From Agrobacterium arsenijevicii (GTDB lineage Bacteria > Pseudomonadota > Alphaproteobacteria > Rhizobiales > Rhizobiaceae), in contig JWIT01000023.1 of NCBI GenBank assembly GCA_000949895.1, positions 1 through 54,426 on the forward strand: a stretch of 54,426 bases of DNA, given 5' to 3'. Numbering within the stretch: the first letter of the stretch is position 1; each line of letters opens with the position of its first letter. The notes under the pieces were generated by a model, which was not told the DNA's origin, searched no databases, and saw only the letters and a list, made by a program, of their open reading frames with translations. Of the stretch, positions 39,796 through 48,153 are shown piece after piece. Made by a program: the position numbers and the translations under genes.

Positions 39796-40467
39796 TTAGA
39801 CAGCTTTGCCCGAAGCAGTGATATTGTCGAGCATGATCTGCGCGCGGTTCGTCACGTTGCGCGGTGCCTGCGCGTCGCTGACGATCTGCTCGAACCATTG
39901 TTTGGCCTTGGTGAAATCGCCAGCCTTGTAGGCGGCAAGACCGAGAGCTTCGCGGGCGGAGGCGCGCATGGTCTGGCCTTCGGCGCTGAGCGGCTCGGCC
40001 AGCGCAACCACCTGATCGTAAGTGCCGTTGTCGACCAGCAGCCACGCCGCACGCACCTTCGCCGTGTCGCGGAAGACCTGCGGAGCGGACGTATCGTTGC
40101 CGATGGCGGTGAAGGCGGCAATCGCGCCGGCCGCATCGCCCTTCTGCGAAAGCAGCGTCGCAGAACGGAACTTGGCCAGCACCGGATAATTGCCATGACC
40201 GGAGGTTTCAAGATCGGCAAAGGCCTTCAGCGCCTCATCCGTCTTGTTGTCCGAAGCAAGCTTCAGCGCCGCAATGAACTGGTCGCCGGAATTGGAAGCG
40301 CGGCTGGTGTTCCAGTATTCGTAGATGCCGGCGCTTGCGGCGCCAACAACCACGAGAACGGCGGCGCCAACGACCACGATACCGTAGCGGCCCCAGAAAC
40401 GGGAAAGCTGCTCGGAACGGATCTGCTCGTTCACTTCGCGGATAAAGGTATCATTTTCGTTTGCCAT
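39796..40467 (-). CDS. YfgM-like TPR membrane protein
   Basis: A 223-residue protein with an N-terminal cytoplasmic segment (MANENDTFIREVNEQIRSEQLSRFWGRYG), one membrane helix (IVVVGAAVLVVVGAASAGIYEYW, about 29-51) and a periplasmic TPR-like region. Such YfgM/AncA proteins (TPR_21) help periplasmic chaperones and Sec. In many bacteria the order is yfgM-bamB-der; here no bamB lies between. ATG at 40467 has GGAGAAT nine bases upstream, and the longer frame adds only low-value residues. It is first of two genes, with der 33 bases downstream. Confidence 0.85.
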   Translation of the reverse strand: MANENDTFIREVNEQIRSEQLSRFWGRYGIVVVGAAVLVVVGAASAGIYEYWNTSRASNSGDQFIAALKLASDNKTDEALKAFADLETSGHGNYPVLAKFRSATLLSQKGDAAGAIAAFTAIGNDTSAPQVFRDTAKVRAAWLLVDNGTYDQVVALAEPLSAEGQTMRASAREALGLAAYKAGDFTKAKQWFEQIVSDAQAPRNVTNRAQIMLDNITASGKAV

Positions 40468-40622
40468 CAAATTCTCCGTTACCCGCGCGGAGATCGTCGC
40501 CGATCCATCCGTTCGCGGACATACCAAGCCGCTTACCCGGGTCAGCGAAATTCAGGCCAACCGGGTCATGGTCGGCCTTCTAGCCTATTTTGCCTGATAT
40601 GTAAGGGGGAAACGTTGATTTC

Positions 40623-41207
40623 CTACATGGTGATCGGCTGAACACCGATCAACCATTCGTGCAGTTTCAGGATGAAAGCACCCCAGAGAACGATGCCGCC
40701 GACGATCGCCACCAGATCAAAGCGACCCGAAACGAAGGGACGGACCACCTTTTCGCCCGCTCTTTCCCGGCGCTTCAGCGAAATCCGCATCACTACGCCC
40801 CAGGCGAGGAACGATGCGAAGAGGAGGATCGAAGAGGTCTCGCCATTCGCCAGAAGATGGGCAAGCGCCCAGATCTTGACGGAAAGAATGAGCGGATGCT
40901 TCGTCTTCGTCGCGATGTGGCCAGCCGGGATGAGGCTGGCGATAAGACAGATCATCGCGGGCAGCATCAGGGTCACGGCGATATGGCTCATCCAGACCGG
41001 CGGATACCAGACCATGCCGGTTACCTGTCGCGCCTGACCGAACGCATAGATGACGAGACCGAGCGTTATGAGGCTTGCGAGGGAATAGACGCCCTTGAAG
41101 GGGCCTTCGCCCATCTTTGCGATCATCCGCGCGCGAAATTGCGGCGCAAACACCTTCAGAAGATGCGTCAGGAAAAACAAGGCAAGACAGACGACGAGAA
41201 AAAGCAT
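40623..41207 (-). CDS. NnrU family membrane protein
   Basis: A 194-residue protein with about six hydrophobic helices. NnrU hallmarks are HLLKVFAPQFRARM near the start, WYPPVWMSHIAVTLMLPAMICL, KTKHPLILSVKIWALAHLLANGETSSILLFASFLAWGV in the middle, with conserved histidines that could bind heme. NnrU was first found beside NO-reductase genes; related proteins include a zeta-carotene isomerase. Nothing here links it to denitrification except the distant pseudoazurin gene. The next gene in the same direction is 155 bases away, so it may be separate from the TPR-der operon. Confidence 0.9.
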   Translation of the reverse strand: MLFLVVCLALFFLTHLLKVFAPQFRARMIAKMGEGPFKGVYSLASLITLGLVIYAFGQARQVTGMVWYPPVWMSHIAVTLMLPAMICLIASLIPAGHIATKTKHPLILSVKIWALAHLLANGETSSILLFASFLAWGVVMRISLKRRERAGEKVVRPFVSGRFDLVAIVGGIVLWGAFILKLHEWLIGVQPITM

Positions 41208-41357
41208 GGAACACGGTCCCCCGGTGCAACGAATGCGGCCCTATCACCGCGACGCAGAAAACGAATTAGGCCGAAAGACGTGAAAAAGCCAGTTTATTCA
41301 AAGCTTCGCCTTATTCCACCCGCAAAAGGCCACGGTGTTTCATATGACGGATGACTG

Positions 41358-42341
41358 ATGTTTCGCCCATTTACCGCTTTTTCCCTGTCTCTCTGCCTCG
41401 CCCTTCCCGCTTTTGCCCAAGACGCGGAGAAGCCGAAGCAGCTCGTCATCGTCTCCTTCGACGGCGCGGGCGACAATACGCTGTGGGAAAGAAGCCGGGC
41501 GACGGCAAAGCAGGTCGGCGCGCATTTCACCTATTTTCTCGCCTGCACGCTGGTGATGGACCGCAAGACCAGCGCCAAGACCTATCAAGGCCCCGGCCAG
41601 AAGGCCGGCCGCTCCAATGTCGGCTTCGGCCAGTCGCCCGAAGAAGTGGAGGCTCGCCTCAGGAACATCTGGGCGGCCCATCAGGAAGGCCACGAGATCG
41701 GCAACCACACCTGCGGCCATTTCGATGGCGGAGAGTGGACAGCCGAGCAATGGGACGGTGAATTCACCACCTTCACCAGCACGCTGGAAAACGCCTGGCA
41801 AATGATCGGCAAGAAGGGTGAGGAACCCGAAGGCTGGCGCAGCATGGTGAAAAACATCAACGGCTTTCGCGCACCCTATCTTTCGCAGGGACCGGCGCTG
41901 ACCACCGCGCAGAAGAAGCACGGTTTCGTTTATGACGCCACCAGCATCACCAAGGGGCCGGAATGGCCGGTGGAACGCGACGGCATCGAACATTTCGGCC
42001 TGCCACTCGTTCCGGAAGGTCCCGGCAACCGCCCGATCATCGCCATGGACTACAACCTCTTCATCCGCCATTCCATCGGCATCGAGACGCCGGACCGCGC
42101 GCAGGAATTCGAAGACCGCGCCTATGCGGCCTTCCGCACCGCTTTCGACAAGCAATATAACGGCGAGCGCATCCCCCTGCAGATGGGTTTTCATTTCGTG
42201 AAGATGAACGGTGGCGCCTATTGGAACGCCTATGAGCGCTTGCTGCGCGAAGTCTGCCACAAGCAAGACGTCTCTTGCGTCAGCTATGCTGAGGCCATGC
42301 CGATCATCAAGGCGCGCAAGAAACAGAAGATCGAAGGGTAA
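41358..42341 (+). CDS. Secreted polysaccharide deacetylase-family protein
   Basis: A 327-residue exported protein. Signal peptide MFRPFTAFSLSLCLALPAFA, mature start QDAEKPKQLVIVSFDGAGD. The NodB-homology motifs are readable: SFDGAGD (motif 1, Asp) and GHEIGNHTCGH (motif 2, the H-x3-5-H metal site), with GFRAPYLSQG (motif 3) and MGFHFVKMNGGAY towards the end (motif 4/5-like, His). It should remove acyl groups from a polysaccharide or peptidoglycan sugar in the periplasm. It is a lone gene, convergent with bacA and sharing a bidirectional terminator. The upstream region is the intergenic space shared with nnrU. Confidence 0.85.
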   Translation: MFRPFTAFSLSLCLALPAFAQDAEKPKQLVIVSFDGAGDNTLWERSRATAKQVGAHFTYFLACTLVMDRKTSAKTYQGPGQKAGRSNVGFGQSPEEVEARLRNIWAAHQEGHEIGNHTCGHFDGGEWTAEQWDGEFTTFTSTLENAWQMIGKKGEEPEGWRSMVKNINGFRAPYLSQGPALTTAQKKHGFVYDATSITKGPEWPVERDGIEHFGLPLVPEGPGNRPIIAMDYNLFIRHSIGIETPDRAQEFEDRAYAAFRTAFDKQYNGERIPLQMGFHFVKMNGGAYWNAYERLLREVCHKQDVSCVSYAEAMPIIKARKKQKIEG

Positions 42342-42360
42342 TTCCCTCCGTGTCATGCAA

Positions 42361-42390
42361 AAAGGGCGGCCAATCGGCCGCCCTTTTTTT
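42361..42390. terminator. Bidirectional terminator between the deacetylase and bacA
   Basis: AAAGGGCGGCC-AATC-GGCCGCCCTTT with A and T runs on both sides (AAAAAGGGCGG and CCGCCCTTTTTTT). It terminates both convergent transcripts. Confidence 0.9.
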
Positions 42391-42398
42391 GTTTTCCG

Positions 42399-43667
42399 TC
42401 AAGCCTTGCTGGCGCCCAGCTCTCCGCTTTCCGCTTCGCGCTGAAGATAACGCTGATCGATATCAGGCAGGGGTTGGTCGTCGATTGCGGCTTCGAAGGC
42501 CACAAGACGTTTGTGGATGGAAAGCAGCTCGATGATCGTCGTCCAGGAATTGACCAGATACTGGAACGAATTACTGACCTGACCGAAGGCCGTGGCGATC
42601 TGCTGGTAGATACCATAGGTGATCTTGCCTGCCACGATGGTGGGAACAAGCATCAGAAGCAGGAACACCGCGTCGGCCTGAATGTAGAAATACCGGGCGA
42701 CGTTGAAATAGAGATAGTGCCAGTACATGCGGAAATAGTTTTTCCGCACATTGGAATACAGCTCCTTGACTGTCGGCGGCTGGGCGCGGTCGGCGTGGTC
42801 CTCACCGTAAACCAGTTCCTTGCGATAGGCCGCTTCCACACGCTGATTGCGGAAATTCAGGCCGGGCAGCTTGATGCCGACGGTCGCCAGAAGCACCGTG
42901 CCGAACACGGACCAGACAATCGCCAGCCAGAACAGCGCATGCGGCACTTCGCCGAGGATCGGCAGTTCGGAGACGTAGGACGACAGCGCAAACAGGATCG
43001 GCAGGAACACGACGAGCGTCATCACCGAATTGATCAGGGTAATGCCCAGTCCTTCCAGCGTGGAGGAGAACCGCATCGTATCTTCCTGAACGCGCTGCGA
43101 AGCACCTTCGATGTGACGCAGTTTTTCCCACTTGGACATGTAGAAATCGTTCATCGCGGTACGCCAGCGGAAGATGTAGTGGCTGGTGAAGAAGTCCGTC
43201 AGGATCGAAACCGCCATGCTGAGAAAGGCGATCTTGGCGAAGACGATCTGAAGGCTGTAGAAATCCCAGACTTCGATACCCGGCTGTTTTGACAGGGCAT
43301 TTTGCAGCAGATCGCCGAAAGGCCGCCGGAAATTATTGATGACCACGGAAATCTGCACACCGAAATAGGTCACCGCGATGATCAGCAGCGATCCCCAGAT
43401 GGACCAGAGCTTCCAGGGATGATCCTTGGCGAGAACGGTCCAGACAGCCCCGAACAACGCAAGGCAGGATGCGAGATAGGCGTAAAAGAACAGATTGGCG
43501 GGAACCAGAAAATAGCTGAGATCGTAAGGTTCGTGTTCGGGCATCACGTAGCCCCAAGACCTGCCTAGCCCTTCAACGATGAAGTACCATCCAAGAATGG
43601 CGACAAAAGCCCAGACGATAGCGGAGGTGAAGAACAATTTCGGTTTGGGAAAGAAAGAATGAAACAC
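42399..43667 (-). CDS. bacA: SbmA/BacA-family peptide transporter
   Basis: A 422-residue inner-membrane transporter for peptides such as bacteriocins, defensin-like NCR peptides and peptide antibiotics. Conserved parts: MFHSFFPKPKLFFTSAIVWAF, FFYAYLASCLALFG, the large WDFYSLQIVFAKIAFLS with the RWRTAMNDFYMSKWEKLRHIEGASQRVQEDTMRF block, and the C-terminal NSWTTIIELLSIHKRLVAFE. There is no ATPase domain, so this is the BacA type (proton-driven) and not the ABC-fused BclA type. In Sinorhizobium it is essential for bacteroid survival; in Agrobacterium-type genomes it imports peptides and has a membrane-lipid effect by analogy. Monocistronic. Confidence 0.94.
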   Translation of the reverse strand: MFHSFFPKPKLFFTSAIVWAFVAILGWYFIVEGLGRSWGYVMPEHEPYDLSYFLVPANLFFYAYLASCLALFGAVWTVLAKDHPWKLWSIWGSLLIIAVTYFGVQISVVINNFRRPFGDLLQNALSKQPGIEVWDFYSLQIVFAKIAFLSMAVSILTDFFTSHYIFRWRTAMNDFYMSKWEKLRHIEGASQRVQEDTMRFSSTLEGLGITLINSVMTLVVFLPILFALSSYVSELPILGEVPHALFWLAIVWSVFGTVLLATVGIKLPGLNFRNQRVEAAYRKELVYGEDHADRAQPPTVKELYSNVRKNYFRMYWHYLYFNVARYFYIQADAVFLLLMLVPTIVAGKITYGIYQQIATAFGQVSNSFQYLVNSWTTIIELLSIHKRLVAFEAAIDDQPLPDIDQRYLQREAESGELGASKA

Positions 43668-43862
43668 GTTTCGAACTCACGCGCGTTTGAAGTCAGCCAT
43701 TATTGGCGAAGCACTTGTTTGGCCCGAACCTAGGGCAGAAATTTGTGCACAGCAACGAAGAAGCGACGACCTTAACAAGATGTAAGGCATAAACGGCGGA
43801 TCGATCCCCGCAAAAGTCTCCGGATATCGCCCCTTATGAGGCGCAAAAAGCAGCTGGCGGGC

Positions 43863-45053
43863 CTAGTGCCGCCGCTCTGTGGCAAGGACCGGCAGCATCA
43901 GCAGAATGCTGGCGACAAGCACGGCGGAGGCGAGAACGCTCGGTGCGGTAAAGCTTCCCGTCACCTCGGCAATCCAGCCGGCGGCGAGAGGCCCAATGAT
44001 CTGCCCCGTGCCGAAGGCCGCCGTCATCAGGGCAAAGGCGCGGCGCGGGCTTGGTCCGGCGAACTCCCGACCGAGCTGCAGGCCATAGGCGGTGATGACC
44101 ATGAAGGTCAGGCCCAGAAGCAGACCGCCCGCCAGCACGCCCGGCACGGGCGGCAGCATGACGGAAGCGAAGACGCCGATGGCTTCCACAGCAAGAACGA
44201 TCACGAAAGCACGCTTCAGCCCTTGCGACTTCAAGACCGGCTTCCAGAGGAAAAGCGAGACGGCAGCGGCGCAGCCTGTCACGAACCAGGCCAGAAATTC
44301 CACGAAGGCGCCGGCGGCGGCCATGCGGGCAATCGCCACAATGAAGGTGGCGGTGATGACGTAACCGAAACCGAACAACCCATAGGCAAGCGTCGTCAGG
44401 AAAAGCGGCTTCGTCCATTTAAGCGGTGGCTCGGCCACCGAAGAGGCGTTCCGGGGAGGCCCTGCGGGTAGCACCCGCCAGACGAGAAGGAATGTTGCGA
44501 AGGAAAACACGGCACCGGCGATCCACTCCTCCCGCCAGGAGGAGCCACCGCCGTTAAACACCACGCCGATGAGATAGACCACGAGTGACGAAATCGCGAT
44601 GCCCGCGCCGACACCGCCATAATGCAGCGCCTGAATATGGTCCTTGCCGGCCTTCATGGCGTGGCCGATGACGATCTGCGAGGTGAAGATCATGGTCATC
44701 GCACTGGCGACACCGGCGAGAAACCGGATGACGGTAAAGGCCGCAACGGAATTGAAGGCGGCCATGGCAAGCAGCAATGCGCCGGTGAAAAACAGCCCGC
44801 AAAGGGCAACCAGCCGCTCCCGTCCCGAACCCCAGGAATAAGCGGCCAGAACCGCACCGGCCAGATAACCGGCGAAATTCCCCGCCGCGACAATACCCGC
44901 ATCCCCCGCCGACAGGGGAACATCCGCCATCATGCCGGGAAGAATGGGGGTGAAGGAAAAACGACCAAACCCCATGGCGGAGGCCATCATCAGCGCCCCG
45001 GAAAAACCGAGCGCGATCAGATTTTTATCGGAGAGTGGCTTGTCGATGCTCAT
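43863..45053 (-). CDS. YbfB/YjiJ-family MFS transporter
   Basis: A 396-residue major facilitator with 12 helices. The N-terminal LIALGFSGALMMASAMGFGRFSFTPILPGMM is the signature of the YbfB/YjiJ group, and the middle loop (RNASSVAEPPLKWTK) separates two six-helix halves. MTAAFGTGQIIGPLAAGWIAE in helix 11 and the short ending LPVLATERRH follow the family. Its substrate is not known; a small-molecule efflux role is likely. It has its own ATG without strong ribosome site and lies 75 bases from the map gene on the same strand, so it could be co-transcribed from upstream. Confidence 0.88.
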   Translation of the reverse strand: MSIDKPLSDKNLIALGFSGALMMASAMGFGRFSFTPILPGMMADVPLSAGDAGIVAAGNFAGYLAGAVLAAYSWGSGRERLVALCGLFFTGALLLAMAAFNSVAAFTVIRFLAGVASAMTMIFTSQIVIGHAMKAGKDHIQALHYGGVGAGIAISSLVVYLIGVVFNGGGSSWREEWIAGAVFSFATFLLVWRVLPAGPPRNASSVAEPPLKWTKPLFLTTLAYGLFGFGYVITATFIVAIARMAAAGAFVEFLAWFVTGCAAAVSLFLWKPVLKSQGLKRAFVIVLAVEAIGVFASVMLPPVPGVLAGGLLLGLTFMVITAYGLQLGREFAGPSPRRAFALMTAAFGTGQIIGPLAAGWIAEVTGSFTAPSVLASAVLVASILLMLPVLATERRH

Positions 45054-45128
45054 GTTTGGCTTATCGCAACCGTGCGGATGACGGACAAGCGAGTTATTTT
45101 GATCGGCCTTATGAGCGGTCTTTATCTG

Positions 45129-45881
45129 TCACTCGGCGAGCGTCAGCACCAGCGGCCCGTTTTTCGTCGCCACCACGGTATGTTCATACTGCACGGTCGG
45201 CGCGCTAGGATCACTGTAAAGCGTCCACGGATCGTCGTCACCGTCTTCGGCCCAGTAGGCGCCCGTCGACAGGAAGGGCTCGACGGTGAACACCATGCCC
45301 TCTTTCATGATGCGCCGTTCGTCCTTGTCCGGCCAGGTCGCCAGTTCCTTCGGCTCTTCGTGCAGGGAACGGCCGATGCCGTGGCTCGCCAGATTGGTGA
45401 TCAGCGTGTAGCGGTTCTTTTTCGCGAAGGAGCCGATGGCATTGCCAATGTCAGCAAAGGGCCGCCCGGTTTTCACCTGCTGCAAGCCCGTCCACATGGC
45501 GCGTTTGCCATCGCGGCACAGCCGCTCGATTTCCTTCTTCACCGGCGGCACGGCGAAAGACGAACCGGTATCGCCGAAGAAGCCGTTCTTCACCGCCGAG
45601 ACGTCGATATTGACGAGATCGCCAGCCTTGATGATGCGGGGGCCGGGAATGCCGTGCGCCACTTCCTCATTGACACTAATGCAGGTCGCGCCGGGAAATT
45701 TGTAGCAGAACTCCGGCGCCGATTGCGCGCCGCTATCCTCAAGCACCTTGCGGCCGATCGCATCCAGCTCCGCCGTGGTAATGCCGGGTTCCAGCGCATC
45801 CGCCATGGTCTGCATCGCCACGGCGCAAATGCGGCCGATATCCTTCAGCAAAACCAGTTCTTCGTCGGTGGAGATGACCAT
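45129..45881 (-). CDS. map: Type I methionine aminopeptidase
   Basis: A 250-residue enzyme removing N-terminal Met from nascent proteins. The five metal ligands of the pita-bread fold are recognisable: Asp in VNIDVSAVKNG, Asp in FFGDTGSSF, His in SHGIGRSLHEEPKEL, Glu in GMVFTVEPFLST and Glu in VQYEHTVVATKNGPLVL. The acidic insertion AYWAEDGDDDPWTLYSDPSAP before the last ligand is a feature of this subfamily. The SH3-like N-terminal extension of other types is absent. The housekeeping gene often lies elsewhere in rhizobia, so this may be one of two Map enzymes; the window does not tell. Confidence 0.93.
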   Translation of the reverse strand: MVISTDEELVLLKDIGRICAVAMQTMADALEPGITTAELDAIGRKVLEDSGAQSAPEFCYKFPGATCISVNEEVAHGIPGPRIIKAGDLVNIDVSAVKNGFFGDTGSSFAVPPVKKEIERLCRDGKRAMWTGLQQVKTGRPFADIGNAIGSFAKKNRYTLITNLASHGIGRSLHEEPKELATWPDKDERRIMKEGMVFTVEPFLSTGAYWAEDGDDDPWTLYSDPSAPTVQYEHTVVATKNGPLVLTLAE

Positions 45882-45903
45882 GTTTCTGTCCGTCGTTCCG
45901 AAT

Positions 45904-45925
45904 GGCGGGTATCAAGATACCCGCC
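45904..45925. repeat. Perfect hairpin between the oxidoreductase and map genes
   Basis: GGCGGGTATC-AA-GATACCCGCC, a 10-base perfect inverted repeat. On the minus strand it follows the luciferase-like gene by 10 bases and has no T run, so it is a candidate factor-dependent terminator or mRNA stabiliser. Confidence 0.6.
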
Positions 45926-45935
45926 TTGGTAATAA

Positions 45936-46997
45936 TCAGGCCGTGGCTTTCACCGGATCGGCACTCCCCGTCAATTCTTTTCTGACAATAGGGGCGACTT
46001 TCGTACCATAAAGCTCGATACCGCGCATGATCTGGTCATGCGGCATCAGGCCGATGGCCATCTGCAACAGGAAACGGTCGTTCCTGAAAACGCCATGCGC
46101 CTTGATGATCTTTTCCGCCACCAGTTCCGGCTCGCCGAGGAAGAGATTGCCCTCCGGCCCGCGTGCGGCATCGAAATGAGCACGGTTCGTCGGACCCCAG
46201 CCGCGCTCGCGGCCGATCCGGTTCATCACCTCCGCCTGCGGTCCGTAAAACTGGTCCGCCGCCTTGGTCGTGGTGTCGGCGATGAAGCCGTGCACGTTGA
46301 TGCTGGTGCGCAGCTTCGTCTTTTCCTGACCGGCCCGGCGGGCGGCTTCATGATAAAGATCAAACAGCGGCGCGAAGCGGCGATATTCGCCGCCGATGAT
46401 GGCAAGCGCCACCGGCAGCCCCATGGCGCCAGCCCGCGCCACCGATTGCGGCGTGCCGCCAACGGCAATCCACACCGGCAGCCGCTCCTGCAAGGGGCGC
46501 GGATAGACACCACGACCATTGATGGCCGGATGTTTGGTGCCGGACCAGGTGACGATCTCGTTTTCGCGCAGCGCCAAAAGCAGATCGAGCTTTTCGGCAA
46601 ACAGCACGTCGTAGTCTTCAAGATCGTAACCGAACAGCGGATAGGATTCGATGAAGGAACCGCGCCCGGCCATGATCTCGGCGCGGCCGTTCGACAGCAG
46701 ATCGACGGTCGAAAACTGCTGGAAGACCCGCACCGGATCGTCCGAGCTCAGAACCGAGACGGCACTTGTCAGGCGGATATTCTTCGTCTTCACCGCCGCC
46801 GCCGCAAGCACGGTGGAGGGCGAGGACACGACATAGTCCGGACGGTGATGCTCACCGAGGCCAAAGACATCAAGCCCGACCTGATCGGCAAGCTCGATCT
46901 CCTCGAGAAGCTCCCGCAACCGGCGCGCACCTTCCGGCCCACGGCCATCGGCGGGGTTGGGATTGACATCCGCAAAAGTGTAAAGACCGAGTTCCAT
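45936..46997 (-). CDS. Luciferase-like (LLM) flavin-dependent oxidoreductase
   Basis: A 353-residue protein of the bacterial luciferase-like monooxygenase family (TIM barrel binding reduced FMN or F420). The start MELGLYTFADVNPNP has GAGG eight bases upstream. LLEEIELADQVGLDVFGLGEHHRPDY and VSSPSTVLAAAAVKTKNIRLTSAVSVLSSDDPVRVFQQFSTVDLLS are the standard first-half blocks; GRAEIMAGRGSF and the later PVWIAVGGTPQSVARAGAMGLPVAL fit the family. Substrate cannot be assigned. It is divergent from bdhA. A longer frame reaches 47114 but is not supported by a ribosome site. Confidence 0.9.
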   Translation of the reverse strand: MELGLYTFADVNPNPADGRGPEGARRLRELLEEIELADQVGLDVFGLGEHHRPDYVVSSPSTVLAAAAVKTKNIRLTSAVSVLSSDDPVRVFQQFSTVDLLSNGRAEIMAGRGSFIESYPLFGYDLEDYDVLFAEKLDLLLALRENEIVTWSGTKHPAINGRGVYPRPLQERLPVWIAVGGTPQSVARAGAMGLPVALAIIGGEYRRFAPLFDLYHEAARRAGQEKTKLRTSINVHGFIADTTTKAADQFYGPQAEVMNRIGRERGWGPTNRAHFDAARGPEGNLFLGEPELVAEKIIKAHGVFRNDRFLLQMAIGLMPHDQIMRGIELYGTKVAPIVRKELTGSADPVKATA

Positions 46998-47239
46998 AAG
47001 CGATACCTCTATTTGATTGTCTGAGAGATAGGCACGGACAACCTCGCAGACAAATGCAAAATCTGGAAGTTTAGCTTCGAAAAAATGGATGGGCGTGCCA
47101 CATCCTCCACCCATTCTACCCTGCTCCGATTGCCATGCGGGCCTCCTCCGAAATGGCGCCCGAAATCGCGATTGCCAGCCCGCCCCCTTTGGGCATACCT
47201 TGCTTAAACATGTGCGAAGTAATGCAAAAAGGGGAAAGC

Positions 47240-48016
47240 ATGCATCGGACTGTTATCGTGACAGGCTCCACAAGCGGCATCGGCCTTGCCATCGCCCAGA
47301 GGTTTGCGAGAGAAGGCGCGAATATCGTGCTGAACGGCTTCGGCGACGAAGACGAGATCGAAAAACTGCGCCTTTTGCTGGAAGCCGAAAGCGGCGGGCG
47401 CGTGCTTTACCACCCGGCGGATATGACGAAACCGGACGAAATCGCCGATCTCATCAATTCCTCAAATGAAAAACTCGGTTCAGTCGATGTGCTCATCAAC
47501 AATGCCGGCATTCAGCACATCGCTCCGATCGAGGAGTTTCCGCCCGAAAAATGGGACTGGATCATCGCCATCAATCTGACCAGTTCCTTCCACACCATGC
47601 GCGCCGCGATACCGCTGATGAAGAAGGCCGGCAAAGGCCGCATCATCAACATCGCCTCCGCCCACGGTCTTGTCGCCTCGCCGTTCAAATCGGCCTATGT
47701 GGCGGCCAAGCACGGCATCATGGGCCTGACGAAGACGGCAGCACTTGAGCTTGCGCAGACGGGCGTCACCGTCAACGCCATTTGTCCCGGTTATGTGCTG
47801 ACGCCGCTCGTCGAAAAACAGATACCGGAAATGGCCAAGGTGCGCGGCATCAGCGAAGAGGCGGTGAAGAACGACGTGATGCTGGAATTGCAGGCGACCA
47901 AGCAATTCGTCACCGTCGATGACGTGGCGGCAGCCGCGCTATTTCTGGCAAGCGATGCCGCAAGCAACATCACCGGCACGCATATTTCCGTGGATGGCGG
48001 CTGGACGGCGCAATAA
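47240..48016 (+). CDS. bdhA: 3-hydroxybutyrate dehydrogenase
   Basis: A 258-residue short-chain dehydrogenase, interconverting D-3-hydroxybutyrate and acetoacetate with NAD, the last step of poly-hydroxybutyrate use. TGSTSGIGLAIA is the coenzyme motif, NNAGIQH the core motif, and the catalytic Ser (NIASAHGLVASPFKSAY), Tyr and Lys (YVAAKHG) are in place. The ICPGYVLTPLVEKQIP loop after the active site is typical of BdhA. Shine-Dalgarno AAAGGGGAAAGC directly precedes ATG at 47240. No PHB synthase or atoAB genes are adjacent. Confidence 0.93.
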   Translation: MHRTVIVTGSTSGIGLAIAQRFAREGANIVLNGFGDEDEIEKLRLLLEAESGGRVLYHPADMTKPDEIADLINSSNEKLGSVDVLINNAGIQHIAPIEEFPPEKWDWIIAINLTSSFHTMRAAIPLMKKAGKGRIINIASAHGLVASPFKSAYVAAKHGIMGLTKTAALELAQTGVTVNAICPGYVLTPLVEKQIPEMAKVRGISEEAVKNDVMLELQATKQFVTVDDVAAAALFLASDAASNITGTHISVDGGWTAQ

Positions 48017-48153
48017 TCGCCAGATTTTCTTTCCGTAATGGAAACAATGAATTGCCAAAACGGAAATCGATATACGCCTGCGGGCGTGCATAGATGTGCA
48101 GGAACAATGACAAGAAACCGGCTCGGCAGCCGGTCAAAAAAGCAGGGCATTGC